Assembly: GCF_032268605.1 (NCBI RefSeq)
Contig: NZ_CP130318.1
Location: forward strand, 620,001 to 684,000
Length of the DNA: 64,000 bases
Reading direction: 5' to 3'
Source: Paenibacillus aurantius
Lineage (GTDB): Bacteria > Bacillota > Bacilli > Paenibacillales > NBRC-103111
Shown: positions 52,016 through 60,243 of the stretch, piece after piece
How positions within the stretch are numbered: position 1 is the stretch's first letter
How the letters are laid out: each line of letters opens with the position of its first letter
The notes under the pieces: model-generated
Told to the model about the DNA's origin: nothing
The model's input: the letters and a program-made list of their open reading frames with translations, nothing else
The model's database searches: none
Made by a program: the position numbers and the translations under genes

Positions 52016-53119
52016 ATGAGCAGAAAAGTTCGGGTTGGCCTGATCTACGGGGGAAAGTCGGGAGAGCATGATGTTTCCCTGCAGACGGCACTGGCCGTTA
52101 TCAAGGCATTCGACCACAGCAAATACGAGATCAAACCGTTTTACATAACCAAACAAGGGGAATGGCTTTCGGGTCCTGCTCTGAACGGGCCGGTCGCAGA
52201 CAGCAAGGAGCTGACGTTTACGGCCCTGCCTGCCGGGGAGGAGCCGGGTTCTTCTCCGCTCGCCCCTATCTTCGCAGCATCCGAAACGGGCGAAGGAGAA
52301 GCGCTGGATGTGATTTTCCCGCTGCTGCACGGGACCTTCGGAGAGGATGGAACCGTTCAGGGCCTGCTGGAGATGGCCAACATTCCTTATGTGGGCGCCG
52401 GGGTTCTGGCTTCCGCCGTAGGCATGGACAAAGTCATGATGAAGAAGCTTTTTGCGCAGGAAGGGCTTCCGCAATGCCTGTTCCGCCATTTTACCCGGTC
52501 CCAATGGGAGAAGGACCAAGCTTTCTTTCTTATGGAAATCGAAATCGCACTCGGCTATCCGTGCTTCGTCAAGCCGGCGAATCTCGGGTCGAGTGTAGGA
52601 ATCTCGAAGGCCTCCAACCGGGATGAGCTTCTAGAGGCGGTCCGGATCGCTTTCCAATACGACCGCAAGGTCATTGTGGAAGAAAGCGTAGATGCGAGGG
52701 AGATCGAAGTCAGCGTGCTCGGCAACGACGAGCCCCAAGCTTCCGTGCCGGGTGAGATCGTCTCGTCGGGATCGTTCTACGATTACAAGGCCAAGTACAT
52801 CGACGGAAAGTCCGTTATGGTCATTCCGGCGGAACTTCCCGAGGAGACGGCGGAGCGCATCCGCGAGCTGGCTGTTCAGGCTTTTCAGGCCATTGACGGA
52901 ACCGGTTTGTCGCGGGTGGATTTCTTCCTGGACCGCCAGGACGGCAGCATCTACCTGAACGAGATCAACACCATGCCGGGCTTTACCCCGTTCAGTATGT
53001 ACCCGCTGCTTTGGAAGGAATCGGGCAAGCCCTACGCGCAGCTGCTCGATGAGCTGATCGAGCTGGCGTTCGACCGCCATGCCGATAAACAGAAGCTGCA
53101 GTACAGCTTTGAGGCCTAG
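52016..53119 (+). CDS. ddl: D-alanine--D-alanine ligase
   Basis: 367 aa ATP-grasp enzyme. Family motifs: YGGKSGEHDVSLQTA, PLLHGTFGEDGTVQG, KPANLGSSVGISK and NEINTMPGFT with Mg2+ ligands. It joins two D-Ala for peptidoglycan. The AGGAGG site is 6 bases before the ATG. The final active-site loop has MPGFTPFSMYP, as in D-Ala ligases rather than D-Ala-D-Lac types, though the Tyr/Phe specificity residue cannot be settled by eye. Confidence 0.95.
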   Translation: MSRKVRVGLIYGGKSGEHDVSLQTALAVIKAFDHSKYEIKPFYITKQGEWLSGPALNGPVADSKELTFTALPAGEEPGSSPLAPIFAASETGEGEALDVIFPLLHGTFGEDGTVQGLLEMANIPYVGAGVLASAVGMDKVMMKKLFAQEGLPQCLFRHFTRSQWEKDQAFFLMEIEIALGYPCFVKPANLGSSVGISKASNRDELLEAVRIAFQYDRKVIVEESVDAREIEVSVLGNDEPQASVPGEIVSSGSFYDYKAKYIDGKSVMVIPAELPEETAERIRELAVQAFQAIDGTGLSRVDFFLDRQDGSIYLNEINTMPGFTPFSMYPLLWKESGKPYAQLLDELIELAFDRHADKQKLQYSFEA

Positions 53120-53175
53120 TAAGGGCAGGACCCTTAGGGAACATAAGGAGCCAACCACGAAAGGAGGTGCCGGGA

Positions 53176-53496
53176 ATGGGATTTCCGACCGAATTTAATT
53201 CGGTGTGCAAGTTCAAGACGGCAAGGGAGTTTAACGATCTCCTCGAATACGGCAAGGGCAAAATGGTCAAATCGGGCTTCCGGGTCTTCCCGACCGGCCA
53301 GAAGGTCATCGCCTATACGCCGGATAACCGGGCCGCTGCGATTGTCCGCATATCGGCTTCCATCGCCGAAATCAATTTTCAGGGGCAGGAAGTGACCCAG
53401 GTGGAGATGGAGCTCGTGCGGGAGCTGACGGAAGAAGAATCGCGCATTCAGACCGCTCTTGCCCATGAGATGTTCTTCGGGGAGCAGGAGAAGTAA
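53176..53496 (+). CDS. DUF2584 family protein
   Basis: 106 aa: MGFPTEFNSVCKFKT, GFRVFPTGQKVIAYTPDNRAAA, then ASIAEINFQGQEVTQVEMELVREL. I recognise the DUF2584 family of bacilli, function unknown. The ATG at 53176 is 8 bases from AAAGGAGG. Between ddl and uvsE. Confidence 0.75.
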   Translation: MGFPTEFNSVCKFKTAREFNDLLEYGKGKMVKSGFRVFPTGQKVIAYTPDNRAAAIVRISASIAEINFQGQEVTQVEMELVRELTEEESRIQTALAHEMFFGEQEK

Positions 53497-53576
53497 GCCG
53501 GAGCGTCGAACCGAAACATAAACCGGGAGTCCGGGGGGGAACCTAAGGAAAAACGTTCCTGACTGGAGGATTCCCT

Positions 53577-54569
53577 GTGATCGTTCGTTTCGGCTATGTC
53601 GCCATGTCGGTTTCCGTTTCCAACGCTTCCCCGTCCAAAACGATGACCGCCACTCATTTCGCCAAGCTGGCGGACCGGGAGGCGGCGGTTCGCAAGCTTG
53701 AACGGATTGCGGCGGAGAACCTTCACAACACGCTTCGTCTGCTCCGGCATAACCGGGCCTATGACATCCATGTGTTCCGCTTTTCTTCCAAGCTGGTCCC
53801 CCTGTGGGGCCATGAGCTTCTGGAAGGCTGGAACCCTCTTGACGCCTTGGCCGGAGAGTTTGCGGAGCTGGGGGAGTATGTCCGGACCCATGGGATGCGG
53901 ACAAGCTTTCACCCGGATCATTTTACGGTGCTCACGACCCCCCGGGAGGAAGTGCTGAAGAGCTCCATCGCGGACCTGGGGCGGCATTCCGCCATGCTGG
54001 AGGCGATGGGCCTGGATGAGCGGGCGAAGTGCAACATCCACATGGGCGGCACCTACGGGAACAAGGAGGCGGCCTCCGCCCGTTTCGTGCAGCGTTTTCC
54101 GCAGCTCGACGAGAAGATCCGCAGCCGGCTGACCCTGGAGAACGACGACAAAACCTTCACGGCGGCCGAAACCCTGGCAGTCTGCGAGGAGCTCGGCATC
54201 CCGATGGTGCTCGATATTCATCATCACCAGGTTAACAACGGCGGGGAGCCGGCCTCCGGGCTTTGGCCCCGCATCCGCCGGACCTGGGAGAGGGCGCAGG
54301 AGTCCATAAGCGGGGACAAGTCCCCCATCCCGCCGAAAATCCATGCCTCCAGCCCGAAGAGCGACAAAGACATCCGGGCACATGCCGATTTCGTGGAGGC
54401 GGGGGCTCTGCTCGGCTTTCTGCGTGAAATCGCGAAGGATACCCCGCGGCTGGACGTCATGCTGGAGGCCAAGCAGAAGGATGCGTCGCTGTTCCGGCTG
54501 ATGGAAGAGCTCCCGGGGGAGCCGGGCATCCGGCGGGTCGATCAGGCGACCATTGAACTCGAAGGGTAG
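53577..54569 (+). CDS. uvsE: UV DNA damage endonuclease
   Basis: 330 aa TIM-barrel enzyme of the UvsE/UVDE family: RFGYVAMSVSVSNASPSKTMT, RLLRHNRAYDIHVFRFSSKLVPLWGHE-type region, HPDHFTVL, NIHMGG, LENDD and DIHHHQVN supply the three-metal site. It nicks 5' of UV photoproducts, including in spores. GTG start behind GGAGG. The C-terminus (HADFVEAG, VMLEAKQKD) matches the family. Confidence 0.94.
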   Translation: MIVRFGYVAMSVSVSNASPSKTMTATHFAKLADREAAVRKLERIAAENLHNTLRLLRHNRAYDIHVFRFSSKLVPLWGHELLEGWNPLDALAGEFAELGEYVRTHGMRTSFHPDHFTVLTTPREEVLKSSIADLGRHSAMLEAMGLDERAKCNIHMGGTYGNKEAASARFVQRFPQLDEKIRSRLTLENDDKTFTAAETLAVCEELGIPMVLDIHHHQVNNGGEPASGLWPRIRRTWERAQESISGDKSPIPPKIHASSPKSDKDIRAHADFVEAGALLGFLREIAKDTPRLDVMLEAKQKDASLFRLMEELPGEPGIRRVDQATIELEG

Positions 54570-54614
54570 ACAGAGGAGAAGGCAGGATACGATTAGGGGA
54601 GAGGGGAAAAGAAG

Positions 54615-55385
54615 ATGAGTGAAGTATTGGCCGGTAAAAATATTGTTGTCATGGGGGTTGCGAACGACCGGAGCATCGCCTGGGCGATTGCCCAGTCTCT
54701 GGCGGCTCAAGGGGCAAGGCTCGCGTTTACCTACGAAAGCGAGAGGGTGGAAGAGCGCGTCCGCAAGCTCGCGGACACGATTCCGAACTCCGTGGTGCTT
54801 CCCTGCAACGTGACCGTCGATGAAGAAATCGAGACGCTGGCGGGCGCCTTGAAGGAGGAGTTCGGCGTGCTGCACGGTCTCGTGCACAGCATTGCTTTTG
54901 CCAAGACGGAGGAGCTGGAAGGGCTGTACGTGGATACGTCCCGTGCCGGCTTCGCCCTGGCTCATGACATCAGCGCCTATTCCCTTGTGGCCGTTGCCCA
55001 AAGACTGCATCCGTTGATGACCGAAGGTGGCAGCATCATGACGATGACCTACCTGGGGGCGGAGCGCGCCATGAAGAATTACAACGTTATGGGAGTGGCC
55101 AAGGCCGCCCTGGAAGCAAGTGTGCGCTATCTGGCGAATGACCTGGGCCCGTCGAACATTCGGGTCAACGCCATTTCGGCCGGTCCGATCCGGACGCTGG
55201 CCGCGAAGGGCATTAAGGACTTCAACTCCATCCTGAGAACCGTGGAAGAGAAAGCCCCGCTTCGCCGGACGACGGAAACCTCGGAAGTGGGAGACACCGC
55301 CATGTTCCTCATGAGCCCCTGGTCCCGCGGCATTACCGGAGAAGTCATTTACGTGGATAACGGTTACCACATCGTTGGCGTCTAA
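54615..55385 (+). CDS. fabI: Enoyl-[acyl-carrier-protein] reductase (NADH)
   Basis: 256 aa short-chain dehydrogenase fold. NAD site GVANDRSIAWAIA; Y-x6-K catalytic pair in YNVMGVAK; SAGPIRTLAAKGI loop binds acyl substrate and is the triclosan-site region. It performs the last reduction in fatty-acid elongation. AGAGGGGAAAAGA upstream of the ATG. Ends with a terminator. Confidence 0.96.
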   Translation: MSEVLAGKNIVVMGVANDRSIAWAIAQSLAAQGARLAFTYESERVEERVRKLADTIPNSVVLPCNVTVDEEIETLAGALKEEFGVLHGLVHSIAFAKTEELEGLYVDTSRAGFALAHDISAYSLVAVAQRLHPLMTEGGSIMTMTYLGAERAMKNYNVMGVAKAALEASVRYLANDLGPSNIRVNAISAGPIRTLAAKGIKDFNSILRTVEEKAPLRRTTETSEVGDTAMFLMSPWSRGITGEVIYVDNGYHIVGV

Positions 55386-55413
55386 ACACCCCATACGGAC
55401 CAATTGAACAAAG

Positions 55414-55459
55414 ACCGGAAGCCGGCGGATAAGACATCCGCGGCTCCCGGTTTTTTTTG
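55414..55459 (+). terminator. Terminator of fabI
   Basis: ACCGGAAGCCGGCGGAT/ATCCGCGGCTCCCGGT imperfect stem, followed by eight T. Confidence 0.8.
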
Positions 55460-55530
55460 TGGGCCGTGCCGGGAACACCTCGCCTACCGCCACCGCCTAC
55501 CGCCTGCTTGCTGGAGCCTTACCAGGAGGC

Positions 55531-55561
55531 TTCATAACTTTCTTTTCCTTCGTCCATACTA
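55531..55561 (+). promoter_or_regulatory. Possible sigma-G promoter
   Basis: TTCATAA, 17-base spacer, CATACTA, 47 bases before the 95-aa gene. Resembles forespore promoters. Confidence 0.4.
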
Positions 55562-55607
55562 AGCAGCAGTGCGAAGGAACGCCGGCAGCGAAAGGAGACG
55601 AAAAACC

Positions 55608-55895
55608 GTGAGAGAAGAACCAAAGCCCGGACAAGCCGGGCAGCCCTATGGAGAAGAGAGTCACAGGAACTCTGTCCCGGACGAGATAGAGCAAGTGGGC
55701 GACGAGGATCCCTATGGGCAGAACGTAGTGGCCGACGAGGCTCTGGAAGGGGACGAACCCGCCCTGGGGCCGCTTCAGCAGTGGATGCAGCGGCAGTCGG
55801 GCACGGTGGACTATATCCACTCCCTGTACCCGGATCAGATGGACCAGGAGGAAGCCCAGACGGTCCAGGCGGACGACGAAGAAGACGGACAATGA
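55608..55895 (+). CDS. Small acidic hypothetical protein
   Basis: 95 aa from GTG behind AAAGGAG. Very acidic and disordered (YGEESHRNSVPDEIEQVGDEDPYG, then DDEEDGQ tail). No domain recognised. A CATACTA element suggests forespore expression and a spore role, which is inference. Confidence 0.55.
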   Translation: MREEPKPGQAGQPYGEESHRNSVPDEIEQVGDEDPYGQNVVADEALEGDEPALGPLQQWMQRQSGTVDYIHSLYPDQMDQEEAQTVQADDEEDGQ

Positions 55896-56044
55896 TCCAT
55901 GAACAAAGCAAAGCCCCGCCGTCTAAGGACAGCGGGGCTTTGGGTTGTGGATCCGAAGGGAGCCCTTTGAAGCGGGTCTTCCCCTCGCGGCCGGGATGCT
56001 CCATTCTGATTTCTTATTGATTTTCGTGCGCATACGGAGGTTTT

Positions 56045-56077
56045 CTCGCCAACAAAGTTACCGGATAAGGCTCTAGC
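56045..56077 (+). repeat. Dispersed GCCAAC...CCGGATAAGG element, copy B
   Basis: CTCGCCAACAAAGTTA then CCGGATAAGGCTCTAGC. Copies at 51,911 and 28,774. Confidence 0.6.
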
Positions 56078-56094
56078 TTAAATCCCTCTAGCGG

Positions 56095-57405
56095 TCAAGG
56101 TCCTTTGCTGACCCAAAAAGTCACGTTGTCGCCTTTGGCGGCAGGGGTTCCTGCCGGGGGATCCTGCTTGAAGACGGCGCCGGCGGGCAGCGAATCGTTT
56201 TCCAAGAAGAAATTATAATGAAGACCGGCGGCGACCGCCTGCTTCTCTGCATCCTCCTTGGTTAGCCCGACCAGAGCGGGGACAATCCCTGTCTCGGCTT
56301 TGGCGCCCTCAGCAGATGGAGAAGGAGTGGGAGAAAGGGAGGGCGACGGCTTTGTCGATGGTCCCCCTTTGGACCCTCCGGCATTTCCTCCGGAAGCGGT
56401 TGGGCCGGGGCTGGAGCTCGCTTCCGGAGGCTCCGCCGTCCGTTTGTCCGGCTTGTCTGAAGGAAGCAGCAGCCAGATAAGAAAGCCGGCTACAATCAAG
56501 GCCGAGAGGCCGACGAGCCACTTTTTTGGGGCGGGAAGTCCCGCGGCCTCCTCCTGACCGGCATCATTGGAAGCCGCAGCGGGAGCGGCCGCCCGAGCGG
56601 GAGGCCGTTCCTTGGCCGGCGCCCATGGAGCCGTATCGGCCGGAACCTGCGGCTTGCGGACCGGCGGTTCTTCCCTTCCGGTCCGAGCAGCTGCGGATGG
56701 GCTTTCCTTGGCCGGTGAGCCGGAGGTAAGCAGTCCCTGAAGCCCAAATACTAGGGAGGACAGCGAGGCCTGGTCCAGCCATACATTCCGCACAAGCTTC
56801 ATTAAAGCCGCCTTCTGCTCGGGCGACGCCTGCATGCGGGGCCCTCCCAGGTGCTTTTCCAGCGCCCGAATCGGGTCAAGGGCATAAGCGGAACCGGCCG
56901 CGAGCTGCCCAAGAAGCACACACAAGCCGGAGGCCCCCTGGGTTTCGGTCACCCCGGTCTCCCAATAATTGATGACCGCGGCGCGGCCGTCATCCTTCAG
57001 CCACAGGTTCTCGCAGGCAACGGAGTACCCGGTCAATCCGGCTTCCATCGCGTCCAGCATTCCTTTGCCGAGCTCCGACACGAGGGTGATAATCTTATGG
57101 AACGTCCAGCCGGTTTCCCCCACCTTCTCGAAGAGCGGGGAACCGTTCCCGCGGTTCAGCACCACCAGCAGAGTCTCTCCCTCGAGGGAGGTATCGAGAA
57201 TATGCTGGAAGCTTTCGTGGGTAAGGGCAGAGGCTTTGCCCAGCCGGGTCATATAGTCGTGGGAGGCGCTGCCTTCCCGGTACTCGGAAGCATAGAGAAT
57301 AACGTCCCGCTGCAGGGAGAGGTCTTCTCCGTAATACAAATGTCCTTTGGATAAAGGGAGTATTTGAGAATGAGCCACATAGCGCTTTCCCATCGCTTGG
57401 TTCAT
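56095..57405 (-). CDS. Pseudokinase with membrane anchor and PASTA domain
   Basis: 436 aa. Residues about 1-210 look like a degenerate serine/threonine kinase domain of the PrkC type: the catalytic loop position reads GYSVACENLWL instead of HRDxKPENxLL, and the DFG position reads NYW, so catalytic Asp and Lys and the Mg2+ Asp are absent. A disordered A/P/R-rich linker, one membrane segment (KWLVGLSALIVAGFLIWLLL, near 290), a P/S-rich stalk, and one C-terminal PASTA domain (VPALVGLTKEDAEKQAVAAG...) follow. Expected inside-to-outside sensor binding muropeptides without phosphorylating. Confidence 0.75.
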   Translation of the reverse strand: MNQAMGKRYVAHSQILPLSKGHLYYGEDLSLQRDVILYASEYREGSASHDYMTRLGKASALTHESFQHILDTSLEGETLLVVLNRGNGSPLFEKVGETGWTFHKIITLVSELGKGMLDAMEAGLTGYSVACENLWLKDDGRAAVINYWETGVTETQGASGLCVLLGQLAAGSAYALDPIRALEKHLGGPRMQASPEQKAALMKLVRNVWLDQASLSSLVFGLQGLLTSGSPAKESPSAAARTGREEPPVRKPQVPADTAPWAPAKERPPARAAAPAAASNDAGQEEAAGLPAPKKWLVGLSALIVAGFLIWLLLPSDKPDKRTAEPPEASSSPGPTASGGNAGGSKGGPSTKPSPSLSPTPSPSAEGAKAETGIVPALVGLTKEDAEKQAVAAGLHYNFFLENDSLPAGAVFKQDPPAGTPAAKGDNVTFWVSKGP

Positions 57406-57696
57406 GTAAGATCCCCCTTTTCTATTTCGGTATGGCCTGTATCCCCTCTCTATATTATTCGAAAAGGGGGGGCGATTTCCAATCCCATTTCTTCCCGAAA
57501 GGCTCTTTCTGAGACATTTTGAGGGAGGGAAGCGCTGTCAAGCCTTATCAGGGAACGGCGGGATCCCCGGCCCGGCAAGGATTTAGCCCCATTGTCAGAA
57601 GTGACGATGAATTTTGGGTGAAACTACGTAGTAATTCCCTCGTATGTTTACTATACTAACTGCAAGAAACCGATTAATAGAAGAGAGTTGATAGCT
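57406..57696. other. Intergenic region between pseudokinase and phosphatase genes
   Basis: Divergent promoter region. A TATAATAT-like word lies near 57450 for the minus gene; I see no other element or gene. Confidence 0.4.
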
Positions 57697-58557
57697 TTGG
57701 CCCACCAGGAAAACATACCTTTTACCCCAAGCGGGAAAAGCTTCACAGCCGTCGCCATCAATACCGCCGCGAAGGCGGGGGAATGGATCAAAAGCAAGCT
57801 AGGCAGCCATACGACCTTATCGTTGAAATATTCTCCTCAGGACCTTGTCACCGAAGTGGACAAGGGGTCCGAAACGATGATCCGCAAGCTCATTCTTACC
57901 CATTTTCCGACGCATTCGATTCTTGGCGAAGAAGGGGTGGAGCCCGGACCGGAAGCTTCCGCAAAAGCCCTCACGGAAATGAGCGGCGCCGAATACCTCT
58001 GGATCGTCGATCCGATCGACGGAACCACCAATTTTGTCCACGGCTTTCCATTCTACACGGTCTCCATTGCCCTTGCCTATAAGGGCGAAGTGATTGTGGG
58101 GGTGGTGTACGACCCGTCCCGCGACGAATTGTTCGTGGCCGAGAAAGGCAAGGGAGCTTATTTGCGGGGCAAGCCCATGAAGGTCTCGGGAGAAGCCAAG
58201 CTGACCGACAGCCTTCTCGCCACCGGGTTCCCGGCCGACCGGGAGGGGGCGCTGCCTTTGAACATGGCGGGGCTCCAGCATCTCGCTCCGAAAGTCCGCA
58301 ATGTCCGGATTGCCGGGTCGGCGGCGCTTCATCTGGCTTATGTGGCAGCCGGACGCCTGAGCGGATTTTGGGAGATCGGCCTGAACAGCTGGGATACGGC
58401 GGCCGGTGCGCTACTGGTCCAAGAATCGGGCGGTCAGGTGACGGATATGGAAGGGAATCCCTATTCGCTTTCCATAAGAGACATCGCAGCCTCCAACGGA
58501 ACCATCCAGCAGGACCTGCTGCAAGAACTGAAAGCGGCAGCGACAATAGGAAGTTAG
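57697..58557 (+). CDS. Inositol monophosphatase family protein
   Basis: 286 aa. Metal and active-site motifs: GEEG (near 80), DPIDGTTNFVHG (near 112), and WDTAAGALLVQESGG. Lithium-sensitive phosphatase superfamily; substrates may be inositol phosphates, nucleotide PAP or sugar phosphates. I choose TTG 57697 because AGAGAG is 9 bases upstream; the TTG at 57688 abuts that site. Confidence 0.9.
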   Translation: MAHQENIPFTPSGKSFTAVAINTAAKAGEWIKSKLGSHTTLSLKYSPQDLVTEVDKGSETMIRKLILTHFPTHSILGEEGVEPGPEASAKALTEMSGAEYLWIVDPIDGTTNFVHGFPFYTVSIALAYKGEVIVGVVYDPSRDELFVAEKGKGAYLRGKPMKVSGEAKLTDSLLATGFPADREGALPLNMAGLQHLAPKVRNVRIAGSAALHLAYVAAGRLSGFWEIGLNSWDTAAGALLVQESGGQVTDMEGNPYSLSIRDIAASNGTIQQDLLQELKAAATIGS

Positions 58558-58588
58558 TCCTATATTTAACCGCTTTCCGATCTTGGTA

Positions 58589-58618
58589 TTGATTCTTAAT
58601 GCCTAGGACTTGTATAAT
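58589..58618 (+). promoter_or_regulatory. Sigma-A promoter of riboswitch-cheX
   Basis: TTGATT, 18-base spacer, TATAAT, about 45 bases before the aptamer. Confidence 0.65.
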
Positions 58619-58654
58619 GGGATCAATGGCAGCGGATTTCCCGTGCCATGGCTT

Positions 58655-58748
58655 ACGAACATCGATAACGGCAAACCCGTCGAAAGGCGGCGACGCAAAG
58701 CTTCAGGCCTAAAGGGAGTTTATCCCCATGGCAGCTGGGCTGCCGAAT
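58655..58748 (+). ncRNA. c-di-GMP-I (GEMM) riboswitch
   Basis: Recognised by the conserved aptamer words in order: GGCAAACC, CGAAAGGCGG, GACGCAAAGC, CAGGCCTAAAGG, then ATGGCAGCTGGGCTGCCG. These are the GEMM-I junction, GNRA tetraloop and receptor stem. The stretch to the cheX start (58749-58822) can fold further and probably carries the expression switch. It senses c-di-GMP and controls cheX. Confidence 0.88.
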
Positions 58749-58822
58749 TGGGAAGGACCTCCTGGGACTGCCCACTTTTCGGGTGGATGCCAAATCCCAA
58801 CAAGTTAGAGAGGCGATTTCCT

Positions 58823-59269
58823 TTGAAAGCTGCTTACATTAATCCGTTTCTGTCCTCTTCGGTCCATGTGATCGAATCGTTGATTCAGATCCGCCCTTCC
58901 CTGGGGGAATTGAACATCAAGTATATCGACTTCTGGGATGATTATGTCTGGCTCCGGATCGGCATTGTCGGTGAGATGAAAGGCGATATCGTCTTCGGGT
59001 TTCCCGAGAAGGTGGCGCTGCGGATTGCTTCCGGCATGATGGGCGGGTACGTCCTGACGGAATTCGATGAAATGAGCCGGAGCGCTATTTCCGAGCTCGG
59101 CAACATGATCAGCGGCAACGCCAGCACCCAGCTGTCCAACCAAGGCATTTCCATTGATATCACCCCGCCCTCTTTCCTCGAGAAGAGCAGCGCGGACCAG
59201 AAGAAAGCCTTCAGCGTACCGCTTCGGCTGGAGAACATCGGAGAATTCGATATTTACGTGATTGCTTAG
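58823..59269 (+). CDS. cheX: Chemotaxis phosphatase CheX
   Basis: 148 aa, CheX/CheC superfamily: MKAAYINPFLSSSVHVIE, then EMSRSAISELGNMISGNA with the E..N pair that removes phosphate from CheY-P. TTG start behind GAGAGG; the frame extending upstream runs through the riboswitch and is not coding. Regulation by c-di-GMP fits the switch between motile and sessile states. Confidence 0.9.
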   Translation: MKAAYINPFLSSSVHVIESLIQIRPSLGELNIKYIDFWDDYVWLRIGIVGEMKGDIVFGFPEKVALRIASGMMGGYVLTEFDEMSRSAISELGNMISGNASTQLSNQGISIDITPPSFLEKSSADQKKAFSVPLRLENIGEFDIYVIA

Positions 59270-59305
59270 AAGAGGCCCGGCAAGGGGCGGTACTGAAACA
59301 TAGAA

Positions 59306-59340
59306 GAAGAGACCGGGACGAGGAGTCCCCGGTCTCTTTT
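59306..59340 (+). terminator. Terminator of cheX
   Basis: AAGAGACCGGGAC/GTCCCCGGTCTCTT stem with one bulge, followed by TT. Confidence 0.82.
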
Positions 59341-59396
59341 GTTGTTTGGGAGTCAAAAGCAGGGGAAGGGAGGACATCGGTGGTAAGAAAGAACAG

Positions 59397-60032
59397 CTAA
59401 TGAACAGGCTCGTTCTCCGATAAGGGCATGAACGGATAGAGCCGGCCGCCCATAGCGAAAGAGGAGGATCCGGTCTCTTCGGATACGACGATGACCAGAG
59501 CATCGCATAGCTCCGTTAAGCCGATAGCCGCCCGGTGGCGGGTACCCAGCTTTTTAGGACCGGCTTCGTAGTTGGACAGGGGAAGAATGTTGGCCGCCGA
59601 GACAATTTCGCTGCCCCTGACCAGCACGGCCCCGTCGTGCAGCGGGTTGCCGACATAGAAAATGGATTCGAGAAGCGAGAAGGTAAACCGGGCACCGAGA
59701 GGAACCCCCTGATGGATCAAGGAATTGACGGAATCTTTGCGTTCGATAATGATCAGGGCGCCGTGCCGGCGTTCCATGAGATGGCGGATGCAGAAGGATA
59801 GCTCTTCGTATTTTTCCGTATAAGGAGCCAGGTAACAGTTGAGATAGAAGGAAGAGGCCTGGGATTGCAGCCGGATAAACCTTTCGCGGATATCGGCCAG
59901 CTCGCTCAGCATGCAGCAGTGTTCGTTATCCAGGGAAGCGGCATGTGTTTTCAGGTCCTGAAGAATTTCCTGAAGGCTCGAACGCAAAGCTTCCTTCAAG
60001 GGGGAAAAATCGCAAGGTGACGTTTCCGTCAT
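59397..60032 (-). CDS. cdaS: Diadenylate cyclase, CdaS type
   Basis: 211 aa. N-terminal two-helix autoinhibitory region (about 1-70) and DisA_N/DAC domain: GALIIIERKDS, LHDGAVLVRG (DGA motif) and GTRHRAAIG (RHR motif). It makes c-di-AMP from two ATP. Size and helical N-terminus match the sporulation-specific CdaS of Bacillus. Start 60032 behind GGAGG; the 39-residue extension is unsupported. Confidence 0.88.
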   Translation of the reverse strand: MTETSPCDFSPLKEALRSSLQEILQDLKTHAASLDNEHCCMLSELADIRERFIRLQSQASSFYLNCYLAPYTEKYEELSFCIRHLMERRHGALIIIERKDSVNSLIHQGVPLGARFTFSLLESIFYVGNPLHDGAVLVRGSEIVSAANILPLSNYEAGPKKLGTRHRAAIGLTELCDALVIVVSEETGSSSFAMGGRLYPFMPLSENEPVH

Positions 60033-60243
60033 GGGGCACCTCCGTCCGGTCGTTTCTTTATAGAGTGGCCTGCTTCGTTTCAAAATAACCGCCAAGGTCC
60101 TCTTCCCCTGTAACTTCCTACCCCGGGACAGGCTCCCCTGCCTTATCATTAAAAAGGCCGCTTCCTCTCGGAAACGACCTGGGGGAACGCGGCTTATAGA
60201 GATACCTTTATCCTAATCCTGCATTACAGCCTACCTAGCCGGG

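Noticed and set aside
53448-55493. 681-codon minus-strand frame across uvsE and fabI
   Set aside because: Antisense to two clear genes, no recognisable domain, composition typical of a shadow frame.
58610-58822. Upstream extension of the cheX frame
   Set aside because: It runs through the riboswitch aptamer; cheX family length and the GAGAGG site support the TTG at 58823.
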